DNA from: an uncultured Alphaproteobacteria bacterium
GTDB lineage: Bacteria > Pseudomonadota > Alphaproteobacteria > Rs-D84 > CACZYB01
DNA: 64,000 nucleotides
Direction: 5' to 3'
Assembly: GCA_944392955.1 (NCBI GenBank)
Contig: CALXYK010000005.1
Span: forward strand, 1 to 64,000
Shown piece by piece: positions 8,163 through 18,153 of the stretch. Position numbers and translations under genes: made by a program. How positions within the stretch are numbered: the first letter of the stretch is position 1; each line of letters opens with the position of its first letter. The notes below the pieces were generated by a model. The model saw nothing but the letters and a program-made list of their open reading frames with translations, was not told where the DNA came from and made no database searches.

Positions 8163-9713
8163 TTACTTTTTCAATTTAGGCAAGTTCGACATAATCTTCT
8201 TCCAATACTTGAATTCGTCTTGTAAATAGACATAACTAAACTTACTCAACTCTTCATTTATCTGATTCAAATCATAGTTTGAGTAAGATTGCTCCATAGT
8301 TCCTTCACCTTCCCAGCCAATAATTGCATTTATTATTGAATTTATCAAACCAGCAGATTGCATTGCTAAACTTGCATTTTTACGGAATGAGTGAAAATCA
8401 TGATTTATATCTTTAACGCCTATTGTTTGCAAAAACTCAAACAAATATCTTTGTATATATTTGTTATTATACTGACCTCCAGATGTTTTACATTTTGGAA
8501 AAATAAAATCATCATTTTCTGCATTTAATTTTGCTTTTTTACGATTAACATAATCAATAAAACCTAAATCCAAAAGTTGTTTATGTATAGGCACAATTCT
8601 CTCAGTTGCTTCATTTTTCAAATGTTTTATATTAACCTCAGCATCTGTATCTTCACAAAAATGTATACACCACAAATTGTCTTTAAATATAACATTTTTA
8701 TATTGAATAGTTGTTGCAGCATTTCTTCTTGCTCCTGTAAATAAAGCAATCATACAAATCCAAAACATATCAGGTTCATCATTAAAAAATGTATGTTCTG
8801 GATTGAATATTTCCTTAAGTTGAGCTTCACTATATGGTAAATGAGATTGTCTTTCACTTCTCTTTGTCTTTTCAATATTTGGTAAGGATATAAGTATATT
8901 GTCTTTATAAAAATCAGGTTCAAGTTTACAAGCAAAATTTACAAATTCTTTTATATATCTAAGTTTTTGACGTTTATTATCGTTTTTAACATCTTTTTGA
9001 GCTAAAATATCCTTTGAAATTTTTTGAATATTATCTGCATTATGAACTTTGAGTAATCATCACTTAATGATAAATTTAAGTTTTTAAATATAGTTGTTAA
9101 AAAATTAGTTTTACGTTTAGTTTCAGACTCTCCATTTTGAGCTTTCAAAAGCATTGAATCCAAAATATATTGAAGAGTATGCTTAGGAGGTTCAGCAACC
9201 ATAATATTTTTCTGTATTTGAGCCAACAATTCAGGATTAAGTGATTTTTCACATAATTTGTATTTGCCTTCCATTGCTTTTAATTTATCGGCAATTTCTT
9301 TCTGAACATTATATTTTCCAATGTTTTGATTAACTTCATTTAATAGCTTCATAAAATCAATAATTGTTTTTTGGGTCATTATCACGAGATAAAAATAATT
9401 CGTCAGGAATATTAACCATAATACCCATAAATCCTGAAGGCATTGATCGATTTCTATACTTAGGAATAACTTTTATTTGGGAATATAACTGACACAATTT
9501 ATTAAACTTGTCATTAAAATCATTAAGTTCAACCATCTTAGATAATGCCTCATAATAATTTGTAGTATATAAAGAATACCTACAATACCTTCTTTTATTG
9601 TTTTTTCTTGGTAATTCCATTCTACAATAAAAAACACCATTTCTCAACCATAAATGGGGTTTAAATTTTATTTGTGCATCACAGTTTGCATCACACTTTA
9701 CCAACATTTGCAA
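8163..9713 (-). pseudogene. Tyrosine integrase, interrupted by two compensating frameshifts
   Basis: A single ancestral reading of about 515 residues is split in three. The first part (9713 to about 9365) carries a basic N-terminal arm. The second (about 9370 to 9050) carries the helical core-binding region in the +1 frame. The third (about 9050 to 8163) returns to the first frame and carries the catalytic domain, with TGARRNA (first Arg), HSFRK (His and second Arg) and a C-terminal GTMEQSY (nucleophile Tyr). Removing one A from the six-A run near 9370 and adding one A to the AAA run near 9050 restores one continuous frame through DNDPKTIIDF and DDYSKVHNAD. The gene lies beside tRNA-Thr, its probable target. 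The changes may be real decay or homopolymer sequencing errors. Confidence 0.85.
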
Positions 9714-9852
9714 AATCTCTTACTTTTTTACAGCACTAAAAATGCTAAGTTATTGTTTTTACAAGTGTTTTGCAAAAAGATAAAAATATAAAATTCAAAA
9801 TAATTTGAAGTAAAAAATTCAGTAAAATCAAGGATTTAATTTATTAGATAAA

Positions 9853-9928
<76 letters not shown>

Positions 9929-9988
9929 ACAGGATTTATTAAATATACCCTATTTTTTTTATTTTTCAACTATTTTTTTTATTTAATA

Positions 9989-10016
9989 TTGACAAAATTT
10001 ATTTTTATGCTATATT
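9989..10016 (+). promoter_or_regulatory. Promoter of the unknown gene at 10046
   Basis: TTGACA (9989-9994) and TATATT (10011-10016) are 16 bases apart, with the start codon about 30 bases downstream and a GAGG ribosome binding site between. Confidence 0.65.
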
Positions 10017-10045
10017 TACTATTACTAAATTAGATTGAGGTAAAA

Positions 10046-11218
10046 ATGAAATATTTTGCTATTGTAAATGATGAAACAAATAAGGGTTATACTGCAAGTG
10101 TAAAATCTTTGATGGGGGAAGTTAAGTCAGATAATATATTTGATTTATCTTCTGTTAATCAAGAAACTTTAATAGAAGAAATTGTAAAATCCGCACAAAA
10201 AGAAAAAATTGTCTTAGTAGGTGCGGCAGATCTTGCCTTGAAGACTTTTAATTCTATCATGAATAATGAAAAAGTAAAATCTGTAAAAAATAATATAGAT
10301 TTAGTTATTTTAAGTGATAGATATTATAATTTGGATATATCAAATATAAAAAAGGCAACCTTAATTATGCCAGAGGATGTAATAAATACATACAAAAAAA
10401 ATTCACCTGATGCTGAATTTACATCTTATCCCGCAGATTTAGTTGCATCACCTTCTAAACAAGAAATGCAAGAAAGATCCCAAGATTTTCAAAATTTGAA
10501 CTTGGTTGTTGCTCAGAAAATAGATTATATGTTTGCACATGGTGCAGTTCCGTTTTTCGTAGGTGGTAGAGTTGCTTTGCCTGATGGATCTTTTAAAGAA
10601 AATACAGCAGAAATATTCACAAAGGCCGCTAAGACATTTGTAGAAAATAATAAGAAAGGTGTTATTGTTTTTCATGGTCTTCGTAGTTTTACAAAGGGTG
10701 ATAAATCTAATGATTTTGAACCTGTTCAAGCATTCTATGATACCATAAAAAAGTATATAAAGGACGGACAAGAATTTGTATTGCTTACAAAGAAATTGAA
10801 TCCTGATAATAAAAGAACATCTCTTTATAAGGGTATTTCCAAAAAGGATAATAAAATGAAACAAACGGATTTTGATTTAAGGGAATCCCAATTGCCTGCT
10901 GTTGACTATTATTTTGTGTTAGATACGGCAATTAAACACAAATCTTCGGAATTGATGGCAACAATAGAACAGATGAATTTTATACCAGAAGCATTAGAGT
11001 TAGGTGCTTCGCCTAGGGATTTAAAACCTTATAAGTGGGATCTTTCTATATCTTCTAACATAAATGCTTATGACAAATTATTTGAAGCATTTAATAAAGA
11101 AAATAAGATTCTCCAAACTCAGAAACAGGCCTTTTTGAAACTTGTTAAAGAAAAATATAAAAATTCTTTGCAATCAGAGGAACTTAATTCAATATTGGGT
11201 AATCTTCATCAAAGGTAA
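10046..11218 (+). CDS. Conserved-looking protein of unknown function
   Basis: A 390-residue soluble protein. I do not recognise the family. Visible features are an alpha/beta N-terminal region (KIVLVGAADLALKTF near 54-68, DLVILSDRYYN near 84-94) and a central Gly-rich strand pair (VPFFVGGRVALPDG, then GVIVFHGLRSFTKGDKS). The C-terminal 70 residues are Lys-rich and helical. The Rossmann-like alternation hints at a nucleotide- or sugar-binding fold, but no signature motif was found. There is no signal peptide or membrane segment. It is monocistronic, with its own promoter and a terminator directly after the stop. It lies immediately beyond tRNA-Thr, so it is probably core rather than island DNA. 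Confidence 0.6.
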   Translation: MKYFAIVNDETNKGYTASVKSLMGEVKSDNIFDLSSVNQETLIEEIVKSAQKEKIVLVGAADLALKTFNSIMNNEKVKSVKNNIDLVILSDRYYNLDISNIKKATLIMPEDVINTYKKNSPDAEFTSYPADLVASPSKQEMQERSQDFQNLNLVVAQKIDYMFAHGAVPFFVGGRVALPDGSFKENTAEIFTKAAKTFVENNKKGVIVFHGLRSFTKGDKSNDFEPVQAFYDTIKKYIKDGQEFVLLTKKLNPDNKRTSLYKGISKKDNKMKQTDFDLRESQLPAVDYYFVLDTAIKHKSSELMATIEQMNFIPEALELGASPRDLKPYKWDLSISSNINAYDKLFEAFNKENKILQTQKQAFLKLVKEKYKNSLQSEELNSILGNLHQR

Positions 11219-11220
11219 GC

Positions 11221-11248
11221 AAAAGCCCTATTAACAAGTAGGGCTTTT
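11221..11248. terminator. Bidirectional terminator
   Basis: AAAAGCCCTA (11221-11230) pairs with TAGGGCTTTT (11239-11248) around an 8-base loop. T runs on both strands serve the gene at 10046 and the convergent U32 gene. Confidence 0.85.
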
Positions 11249-11251
11249 TAT

Positions 11252-13492
11252 TTATTTAAAACCATTTAAAAAATTGCTATAAACTGAATTAGGAGGACAT
11301 TTGCAATTTTTTATTTCCTGGAATATCTTTAAAACCTCCTTAGGTGTATATTTTTTATAACAAAAATCCAACCTATAATGTAGAGGAAGTAAATCTTTTG
11401 ATTTATCTGCTATACAATAATGTTTATCTGAAAAGACATAGTGTCTACAATTTCTTATTATAGTATTAGATGTATCATGACAATTTTTACAATCTCCATT
11501 ACAATTATCGGCAATAAACAAAGGTATATCAGAATATACAATTAAATCAATTTTAGATGCAAAATTATTTATCAAACTTTGGATATTTGTTTTGCTGTCT
11601 TCTGGTGAAAGGGTTATACGTTTTGCACCACAAGAAAGCAAAAAATCCGTTGAATAATTGTTAAGTGTGTATAAGTAATAATCAGCAATCCAATCATCAA
11701 TTTTGAAATCTTGCATTACCTTTATCATACCTATATTAGAAACACAGAATTTTTTAATTCCATTTTGTAAACAATGATTGATTTTTTCCTTTGTTTTTGA
11801 AATTTCCTTTACCCTTTGGATAGGTGGAATATAACACCTGATTTTTTCAAGGGGGACTATCTTTCTGATTTTAATAATATCAGAGTTTATATCTATCATC
11901 AATTCTGATATTTCGTTAATGTCATTTGGACTAAATTCCGAAAGATATTCGGGATTATCTATTTTTAAAACATACCTTGTATTGCTTACTTTGGGATAGT
12001 TTGCAGTAAATGGTAATAGGTTAGAAATTTTATATTCCGGAGTTTTTGTTAATTGTTCTATTAAATTTCTTCGTATATTATTAAGTAAAGAAATAGGAGC
12101 AAAAAAACCTTTGTTATTATAATCAAACTTATTTAAAACAAAAGGGCTGTCACCTAATTTAGAAAATGCTTCTTTTGCACCTTGTTCCATTTTTTCCGGA
12201 TTGGTAGATTTTTCAAAATTTCCATTTTCTGAGATAGTTATATTATTACTGCTAACTTCAATTTTTGATGAATCCATATAAAATGAAATATCCAAAGGAA
12301 TCTTTTGTATTTGTTTTTCCAGTAATGTCTTTTTAAATGGATATAATGATTTTACCATTTGGGAAGAAGTACAATAAACTTTTAATCCTGTTTTTAATTG
12401 TGGAGTATTGTCGGGGATTGTTATTTCTACTTTGTCCCCTTTGGATGCTGTAAATGTAGGTTTGCCGTTTTGCAAAATTTTTTCAACTGCGAATCCGAAT
12501 GGGCGCTCTATTCCTTCTATCTCTATCGCTATACCATCATGTTTTTCAATAGGATATTTTGTTGTAAATGTTATACTATGTCTGTTGACCTTTTCAATTG
12601 TTCCAATAAAAAGTCCCCGTGGACCAGAAAAATCCTTATCTATTACATTTTTATTTTTTCCGTTGAAATGTAAATCAGTATAAGGACGGGCAAAAATCCT
12701 TTTTATATTGTCCAGACAACCTGTTGTATCCTTACCATCAAGGATTTTTCTGTAATAATCCGTAGTTGCTGCTACATATAGGGGTGTTTTTTTTCTTCCT
12801 TCTATTTTTAAAGATGATACTCCTATCTCTTTTAATTTTAAAACATAATCGTTTAAACACAAATCTTTCATAGAATATGGGTGTGTAGAATTATAAATTT
12901 TTCTACACGGATATGTGCATTTACCCCTGTTCGCACTTTCCCCACTTTTAAAGGATGAATACATACAAAGTCCGCTGTATGAATAGCAAAGGGCTCCGTG
13001 AATGAAAACTTCTACCTCTATATCACAATTTTTTATTATCTCTTCTATTTCTGTAAAACTAAGTTCACGGGCAAGGACTATTCTTTTGAAACCAATTTCT
13101 TTAAGAAATTTTGCACCTTCAATATTATGAACTGCCATTTGTGTGCTGGCATGCATAACTATATTTGGAAAATATTTTTTAATTAAGTTTACTACTGCAA
13201 AATCTTGGATAATAATACCATCTGTATGAATCCTATCTATTAAGGCGAGTTTATCAAATAATTCTTGTGTCTCGGAATTTTGGATTAAAGTGTTTATTGC
13301 GACATATACTTTTTTATTTAATCCATGAGCAAGTTTGGTAATTTCCTTTAATTCATCTGATGTAAAATTTAGTGCATCTGCACGAGCCGAAAAATTATTT
13401 AGTCCTAAATATATTGCATCGGCACCATATGAAAATGCTGAAATAGCACAATCAAAACTGCCTGCTGGGGATAAAAGTTCAATTTCTTTCAT
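11252..13492 (-). CDS. U32-family protein (RlhA/YhbU-like peptidase or rRNA hydroxylase)
   Basis: A 746-residue member of the U32 family. The N-terminus (ELLSPAGSFDCAISAFSYGAD, IYLG, MHASTQMAVHN) is diagnostic. Four cysteines at 169, 176, 192 and 196 (GALCYSYSGLC, then KCTYPC) match the conserved set that binds iron-sulfur in this family. RlhA-type members hydroxylate C2501 of 23S rRNA, and others act in tRNA or ubiquinone hydroxylation or are called collagenase-like peptidases. Length and the long C-terminal extension fit RlhA best. A second Cys-rich cluster near 655-690 (NCNGDCKNC) is extra. It is the last gene of the trpS-argS-plsY-dprA cluster, 10 bases after dprA. Confidence 0.85.
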   Translation of the reverse strand: MKEIELLSPAGSFDCAISAFSYGADAIYLGLNNFSARADALNFTSDELKEITKLAHGLNKKVYVAINTLIQNSETQELFDKLALIDRIHTDGIIIQDFAVVNLIKKYFPNIVMHASTQMAVHNIEGAKFLKEIGFKRIVLARELSFTEIEEIIKNCDIEVEVFIHGALCYSYSGLCMYSSFKSGESANRGKCTYPCRKIYNSTHPYSMKDLCLNDYVLKLKEIGVSSLKIEGRKKTPLYVAATTDYYRKILDGKDTTGCLDNIKRIFARPYTDLHFNGKNKNVIDKDFSGPRGLFIGTIEKVNRHSITFTTKYPIEKHDGIAIEIEGIERPFGFAVEKILQNGKPTFTASKGDKVEITIPDNTPQLKTGLKVYCTSSQMVKSLYPFKKTLLEKQIQKIPLDISFYMDSSKIEVSSNNITISENGNFEKSTNPEKMEQGAKEAFSKLGDSPFVLNKFDYNNKGFFAPISLLNNIRRNLIEQLTKTPEYKISNLLPFTANYPKVSNTRYVLKIDNPEYLSEFSPNDINEISELMIDINSDIIKIRKIVPLEKIRCYIPPIQRVKEISKTKEKINHCLQNGIKKFCVSNIGMIKVMQDFKIDDWIADYYLYTLNNYSTDFLLSCGAKRITLSPEDSKTNIQSLINNFASKIDLIVYSDIPLFIADNCNGDCKNCHDTSNTIIRNCRHYVFSDKHYCIADKSKDLLPLHYRLDFCYKKYTPKEVLKIFQEIKNCKCPPNSVYSNFLNGFK

Positions 13493-13502
13493 AAAAACTC
13501 CT

Positions 13503-14624
13503 TTATAACTTTAACATAATTTTGCCTGTGCTTGAGTAAGAAATTTTATCATCAAGTTCTAGGTTTAATAAGGCATCAAAAATTTGTTCCTGTTTATAAT
13601 CTGTTAATTCTCTTAATAAAATATCTATATTTATTGCTGTTGTATCCAATAAAGATAGTATCTTTTCTTGTAAATTTAAACTATCAAAATCATCTTCGTC
13701 CTTTGGAAGATATGGGATATTGTCCTCCTTTAACTCAAAAAATGTTTCTTCTTTATTAAAAGAATCTTCTGTAAAATTATCTAATATTGAAATGATATCT
13801 TGTGAAGTTTCTACTAAATTCGCCCCGTTTTTAATTAACATATTTGTGCCACCCGCCCTTGGATCCCTTGGGAAATTTGGGACTGCAAAAACTTCTCTGT
13901 TTTGTTCAAGAGCACAACGGGCAGTTATTAAACTGCCAGATTTGATACTTGCCTCCATAACAACGGTTCCGTATGACAAACCTGAAATTATCCTGTTTCT
14001 TTTTGGAAATAGGTTAGCCTGTGGCATTGTACCTAACATCATTTCAGAAATGACTGCACCTTCGGATATTATTTTATCGTATAAATTGTTATTTGAAATA
14101 GGATATATTACATCTACACCACCTGCTAAAACAGCAATAGTTTTTTGGTTTGTTAATTTATCTGATGAAAGTGCACCTATATGTGCATAGGTATCAATCC
14201 CAATTGCCATACCAGAAACAATAGTATATCCATAATCAGCTAATTCCTTTGCAAAAAGTTGTGTTAAACTTTTACTATTTATAGATGCATTACGGGAACC
14301 GACCAAGGCAACACTTTTGTTTTGAAGTGCCGATATATTTCCCTTTACATACAATATTGGTGGTGCATCAGGAATCTGTTTTAAAACTTTTGGGTATTCG
14401 GTGGAATTATAACTTAAAATTTTTACATTAAGGGTTGATGCCTTTTCCACCTCTTGCTCAGCCAAACTTTTGGAAAATATATTTATCTTCTTGCTATTAG
14501 ATAAATACTCCAATGACTTAGTTGCACTGCCAAATTTATTTATTAACTTATAAAAAGTTATACAACCTATACCTTCGGTATGTAGCAACCTTATACTATT
14601 TATTAACTCAGAATCTGTCATCAA
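13503..14624 (-). CDS. dprA: DNA processing protein DprA
   Basis: A 373-residue DprA/Smf. The Rossmann-like core shows VALVGSRNAS, then VSGMAIGIDTYAHIGAL and the loop FPKRNRIISGLS. A C-terminal winged-helix-like DML1 region (EKILSLLDTTAINIDILLRE) closes it. DprA protects incoming single-stranded DNA and loads RecA during transformation. A short N-terminal helical region precedes the core. The ATG at 14624 lies 4 bases after plsY, so the pair is tightly coupled. No competence genes are near. Confidence 0.95.
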   Translation of the reverse strand: MMTDSELINSIRLLHTEGIGCITFYKLINKFGSATKSLEYLSNSKKINIFSKSLAEQEVEKASTLNVKILSYNSTEYPKVLKQIPDAPPILYVKGNISALQNKSVALVGSRNASINSKSLTQLFAKELADYGYTIVSGMAIGIDTYAHIGALSSDKLTNQKTIAVLAGGVDVIYPISNNNLYDKIISEGAVISEMMLGTMPQANLFPKRNRIISGLSYGTVVMEASIKSGSLITARCALEQNREVFAVPNFPRDPRAGGTNMLIKNGANLVETSQDIISILDNFTEDSFNKEETFFELKEDNIPYLPKDEDDFDSLNLQEKILSLLDTTAINIDILLRELTDYKQEQIFDALLNLELDDKISYSSTGKIMLKL

Positions 14625-14628
14625 AATT

Positions 14629-15318
14629 TTACTTTTTTATTACAATGTTACTTTCTGTACCTTTTAACAATCTTTTTATATTACTTGTATGCCTTATTAT
14701 AACAAAAATAGTTACACCTATATAAAAATATGTTAGGTGTAATTTGGCATAACTGGATACATCATTGAAATTATAAACATAAACAGGAATAAGTAATGAG
14801 GTTAGTAATGCAGATAATGATGATTTTTTTGATATAAATGCAACTATTAACCATGTAGATAGTGCAATAATTGGTAAAATATACCAATCAATGCTTAAAA
14901 ACTCCACATGTTCTGAAAATAAAAATAATGTTCCGAAAGTTGTTGCTACACCTTTTCCTCCTTTGAACTTTAAATATACAGGAAAACAATGTGCAAAAAT
15001 TACTATACCACAAACAGCCATATTTATATAATCTTCGTAAAGGCCATAGGCGCCAAATGTTACTATTGAACCAAAAAGTTCCTTCATAGCATAGTGGACA
15101 GAAACTAATGCAATATAAGGTTTTAATGCATCTATAATAAGTGTTAAAAGAGCAAGTATTTTTGAGCCGGTCCTTAAAACATTTGTTGCACCGGTACTAC
15201 CACTTCCTATATTACGAATATCTTGCTTTAAAAACAATTTCGTAAGAATTAATCCTGTTGGAATCGCACCTATTAAATAGGCAATTAAAAATAAAATAAA
15301 TCCGTTTAAGTACATCAT
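14629..15318 (-). CDS. plsY: Acyl-phosphate:glycerol-3-phosphate acyltransferase PlsY
   Basis: A 229-residue membrane protein with at least five hydrophobic segments. PlsY motifs are clear: GSGSTGATNVLR near 36-47 and KFKGGKGVATTFG near 118-130. It transfers the acyl group from acyl-phosphate to glycerol-3-phosphate, starting phospholipid synthesis in the inner membrane. The length fits the family. It is one base after argS and 4 bases before dprA, in one leftward transcription unit. Confidence 0.96.
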   Translation of the reverse strand: MMYLNGFILFLIAYLIGAIPTGLILTKLFLKQDIRNIGSGSTGATNVLRTGSKILALLTLIIDALKPYIALVSVHYAMKELFGSIVTFGAYGLYEDYINMAVCGIVIFAHCFPVYLKFKGGKGVATTFGTLFLFSEHVEFLSIDWYILPIIALSTWLIVAFISKKSSLSALLTSLLIPVYVYNFNDVSSYAKLHLTYFYIGVTIFVIIRHTSNIKRLLKGTESNIVIKK

Positions 15319-15319
15319 T

Positions 15320-17026
15320 TTACATCCTTTCTGGTATATTGATTTTTATTATGTTTGCAAAAATTTCAAAAACTTTTAATGTCATTGAAGATAATTTTAG
15401 CCATGAATTTTTTATATCATTATTTTCTTCGGATAAAATTCTGCAATTATGATAGAAATCATTAAATATTGTTGCCAATTCATAAATATATTGTGTTAAT
15501 ATGTGAATTGCTCTGGCATCAAAAGCTCTATCTATTATTTCGTTAAAATTACATAATTTTATTGCCAATGCTTTATCATAACTATTAGATAAAATTATCT
15601 TTGAATCCTTAAAATCAGTATTATTTTCACGAAGCAATGATTTTATTCTAACTGCTGTGTATAAAATATATGGTCCAGTTTTACCTTCAAAACTTATAAA
15701 CTTTTCCAAATTAAAAATATAATCTGTTGTTCGTGGATTTATTAAGTCAGCAAACTTTATTGCTGAAATACCAACAGAGGTAGCAATATCTTTTTTCTCT
15801 GCCTCAGATAAATCCTTTGTTTTAACATTTTCTGATACCTTTTGTTCGGCAATTTTCAAAGTATCATTTATTAAATCCATCAGTGCGACATTATCACCAC
15901 TTCGTGTTTTAAGAGGTTTTCCATCAACACCTAAAACCGAACCGAAACCAAGATGTTCTAGTTGTGTATTTTTTTTAATCTTTGTGATTTCTGCTACACT
16001 AAAAACCTGATGAAAATGTAGTGCCTGTCTACTATCAACGACATACCAAACTATGTCTGCATGTTGTCTTTCTATCCTGTCGTATAATGTGGCAACATCT
16101 GTCATACCATACATAACAGCACCATTACTTTTTACCATTATAAAAGGTGGAACTGGACTGTTATCCATAGGATAGTCCTTTAAGTCTATAATTTCTGCAC
16201 CTTCAGATTGTGTGGAAATACCCTTTTGTCTGAATTCAGAAACAAGGTAGTTTACATCATCATTTGCATCACTTTCACCATAAAATAAATCAAAATCAAC
16301 ATTTAAAATATCAAGTGTCTTTTTTATATCTGCGACTGATGTATTTTTAAAACTGCTCCATATTGCAATGTTTTCCTTATCTTTGTTTTGAAGTTTTTTA
16401 GTTTCTTCTTGAACAACGGACATAAATTTTTCATCTTCCTTTGATCTTTTTGAAGCGAAAGGATAGATCTTATTTAAATCAGATACGGATAATGGAAGTT
16501 GTAATTTTTCTTCTTTTATAGTGGCAATTATCATTCCCATAGGAAGCCCCCAATCACCTATATGAATATCACCTACTACATCATATCCCTTAAACCGAGC
16601 CAGATTTTTTAATGACTCTCCTATAATACTAGATCTTAAATGTCCAACATGCAAAGATTTTGCAACATTTGGACCGCCATAATCTATTATTATTTTTTTA
16701 GGAGTATCTAAGTGTCTTTTGTTAAAATCTTCTGTGGTTAATATTTCAGATAAAAAATCATTATTAACCTTTATATTTATAAAACCTGGTCCATCTATAC
16801 TTATTTGTATATCTTTACTATCTATGTTAGAAACTATATCCTGTGCAATTTGTTTAGGATTTTTATGAAGTTGTTTTGAAAAAATCATTGCAATATTGCT
16901 TTGGAAATCGGACAAATCAGGTCTATCAGAATCCTTTATTATCTGTATATTATCAGGAAGTTCTATCCCACATTTTATAATAGAATCTTTTATTATTTTT
17001 TCTATTGTTTCTTTTAATAAACTCAT
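15320..17026 (-). CDS. argS: Arginyl-tRNA synthetase
   Basis: A 568-residue class I synthetase. The N-terminal additional domain is followed by the HIGH-type motif HVGH at 126-129 in AKSLHVGHLRSS. The KMSK position is degenerate (GKPLKTRSGDN), as is usual for ArgRS. A C-terminal helical DALR anticodon-binding domain ends the protein. It charges tRNA-Arg in the cytoplasm. It lies between trpS (7 bases upstream) and plsY (1 base downstream). Confidence 0.97.
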   Translation of the reverse strand: MSLLKETIEKIIKDSIIKCGIELPDNIQIIKDSDRPDLSDFQSNIAMIFSKQLHKNPKQIAQDIVSNIDSKDIQISIDGPGFINIKVNNDFLSEILTTEDFNKRHLDTPKKIIIDYGGPNVAKSLHVGHLRSSIIGESLKNLARFKGYDVVGDIHIGDWGLPMGMIIATIKEEKLQLPLSVSDLNKIYPFASKRSKEDEKFMSVVQEETKKLQNKDKENIAIWSSFKNTSVADIKKTLDILNVDFDLFYGESDANDDVNYLVSEFRQKGISTQSEGAEIIDLKDYPMDNSPVPPFIMVKSNGAVMYGMTDVATLYDRIERQHADIVWYVVDSRQALHFHQVFSVAEITKIKKNTQLEHLGFGSVLGVDGKPLKTRSGDNVALMDLINDTLKIAEQKVSENVKTKDLSEAEKKDIATSVGISAIKFADLINPRTTDYIFNLEKFISFEGKTGPYILYTAVRIKSLLRENNTDFKDSKIILSNSYDKALAIKLCNFNEIIDRAFDARAIHILTQYIYELATIFNDFYHNCRILSEENNDIKNSWLKLSSMTLKVFEIFANIIKINIPERM

Positions 17027-17033
17027 TTTATAC

Positions 17034-18005
17034 CTATAAACCTAAAACTTCTTTTACCTCTTTTAATGTTTGTTTGGCAACAGCCCTAGCCTTAGTTGCA
17101 CCAGCGGATAATATATCGTCTATTTGTGTCTTATCAGCCATAAGATTATTGTATTTTTCCCTGTATGGACGAAGGTAATTGTTTATAGTTTCTGCTAATA
17201 CCTTTTTTGCATCACCATAACCAATTCCTCCTCTTATGAAATTATCCATATAAGAATTGTCTACATTAAATATCTTCATCAATTTGTAAAGAAGGCTATC
17301 TTTGCTTTTTGCATCAGAAGGGAGCAAAGAATCCGTAGGAATTTTCATTACTTTTTTACTGGTATCTTCCTCGGTCGCAAATAATTCTATTGTGTTGTTA
17401 TAAGATTTACTCATTTTACGACCATCTAAACCTATTATAGAATCTTGGTATTCTATAAATTCTGTTGGCAATTTGAAAACTTCCTTTTTATAATAAACAT
17501 TGAATGCATTCGCAATATCTCTGGCTATCTCTATATGCTGTTTTTGATCTAAACCAACTGGAACTATATCAGATTTCATAGCAAGAATGTCTGCTGCCAT
17601 AAGAATTGGATATGTGTAAAGTCCCATATTAACATTATCGTCGTTTCCATCTTTTTCTAATATTGCCTTATAAGCATGAGCACGATTCATAAGACCTTTT
17701 GGTGTATAATTCATTAAAAGAGATGTTAGTTCAAATATTTCAGGAATATCCGATTGTTTATAAAAAATTGTTTTATTTATATCCAAACCAAAAGATAGAA
17801 ATGTGGCTGCTACTTCATAGGTTCTGTCCTTTAAAAAAACAGGATCCTTTACCCCATTTAATGCATGAATATTTGCTATAAAAATATAAGAACTTCTGTC
17901 AGAATTATTTGCCAATTCTATTGCTGGAAGTATTGCACCGTATAAATTTCCTATGTGTGGATTACCCGTTGGTTTTACCCCTGTTAATATTGTTTTACCT
18001 AACAT
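17034..18005 (-). CDS. trpS: Tryptophanyl-tRNA synthetase
   Basis: A 323-residue class I synthetase of normal length. The HIGH-like motif PHIGN lies at 16-20 and KMSKS at 197-201 in DGRKMSKSYNN. It charges tRNA-Trp. It is the first gene of the leftward cluster trpS-argS-plsY-dprA-U32, and all intergenic gaps in that cluster are 10 bases or less, so one transcript is likely. Its promoter should lie in 18006-18090, divergent from the gene at 18154. Confidence 0.97.
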   Translation of the reverse strand: MLGKTILTGVKPTGNPHIGNLYGAILPAIELANNSDRSSYIFIANIHALNGVKDPVFLKDRTYEVAATFLSFGLDINKTIFYKQSDIPEIFELTSLLMNYTPKGLMNRAHAYKAILEKDGNDDNVNMGLYTYPILMAADILAMKSDIVPVGLDQKQHIEIARDIANAFNVYYKKEVFKLPTEFIEYQDSIIGLDGRKMSKSYNNTIELFATEEDTSKKVMKIPTDSLLPSDAKSKDSLLYKLMKIFNVDNSYMDNFIRGGIGYGDAKKVLAETINNYLRPYREKYNNLMADKTQIDDILSAGATKARAVAKQTLKEVKEVLGL

Positions 18006-18093
18006 AATATCTCCTGTTATCTTAAAACTTTTGATGTATAGATTGTAATATAGTGAATATGTTTTGTAAAGTTAAGATTTTTTAATTAAATAG

Positions 18094-18122
18094 TTGACAA
18101 AATTATTATTATAGTATAAAAT
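18094..18122 (+). promoter_or_regulatory. Promoter of the gene at 18154
   Basis: TTGACA (18094-18099) and TAAAAT (18117-18122) are 17 bases apart; the start codon follows about 31 bases later. Confidence 0.6.
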
Positions 18123-18153
18123 ACAAATAAAATGTATAAAAAGGCAAAATAAA

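Noticed and set aside
8750-8935. A 61-codon minus-strand frame inside the integrase region
   Set aside because: It is a different frame over the stretch where the integrase continues in the frame of the 8163-9050 part; the integrase reading (KVHNADNIQ onward) matches core-binding recombinase sequence.
1-9852. A left attachment repeat matching the tRNA-Thr 3' end
   Set aside because: I looked for a copy of the tRNA 3' end (GCCGGCACCA or its complement) in the island part of the window and saw none; the far end is probably outside the window.
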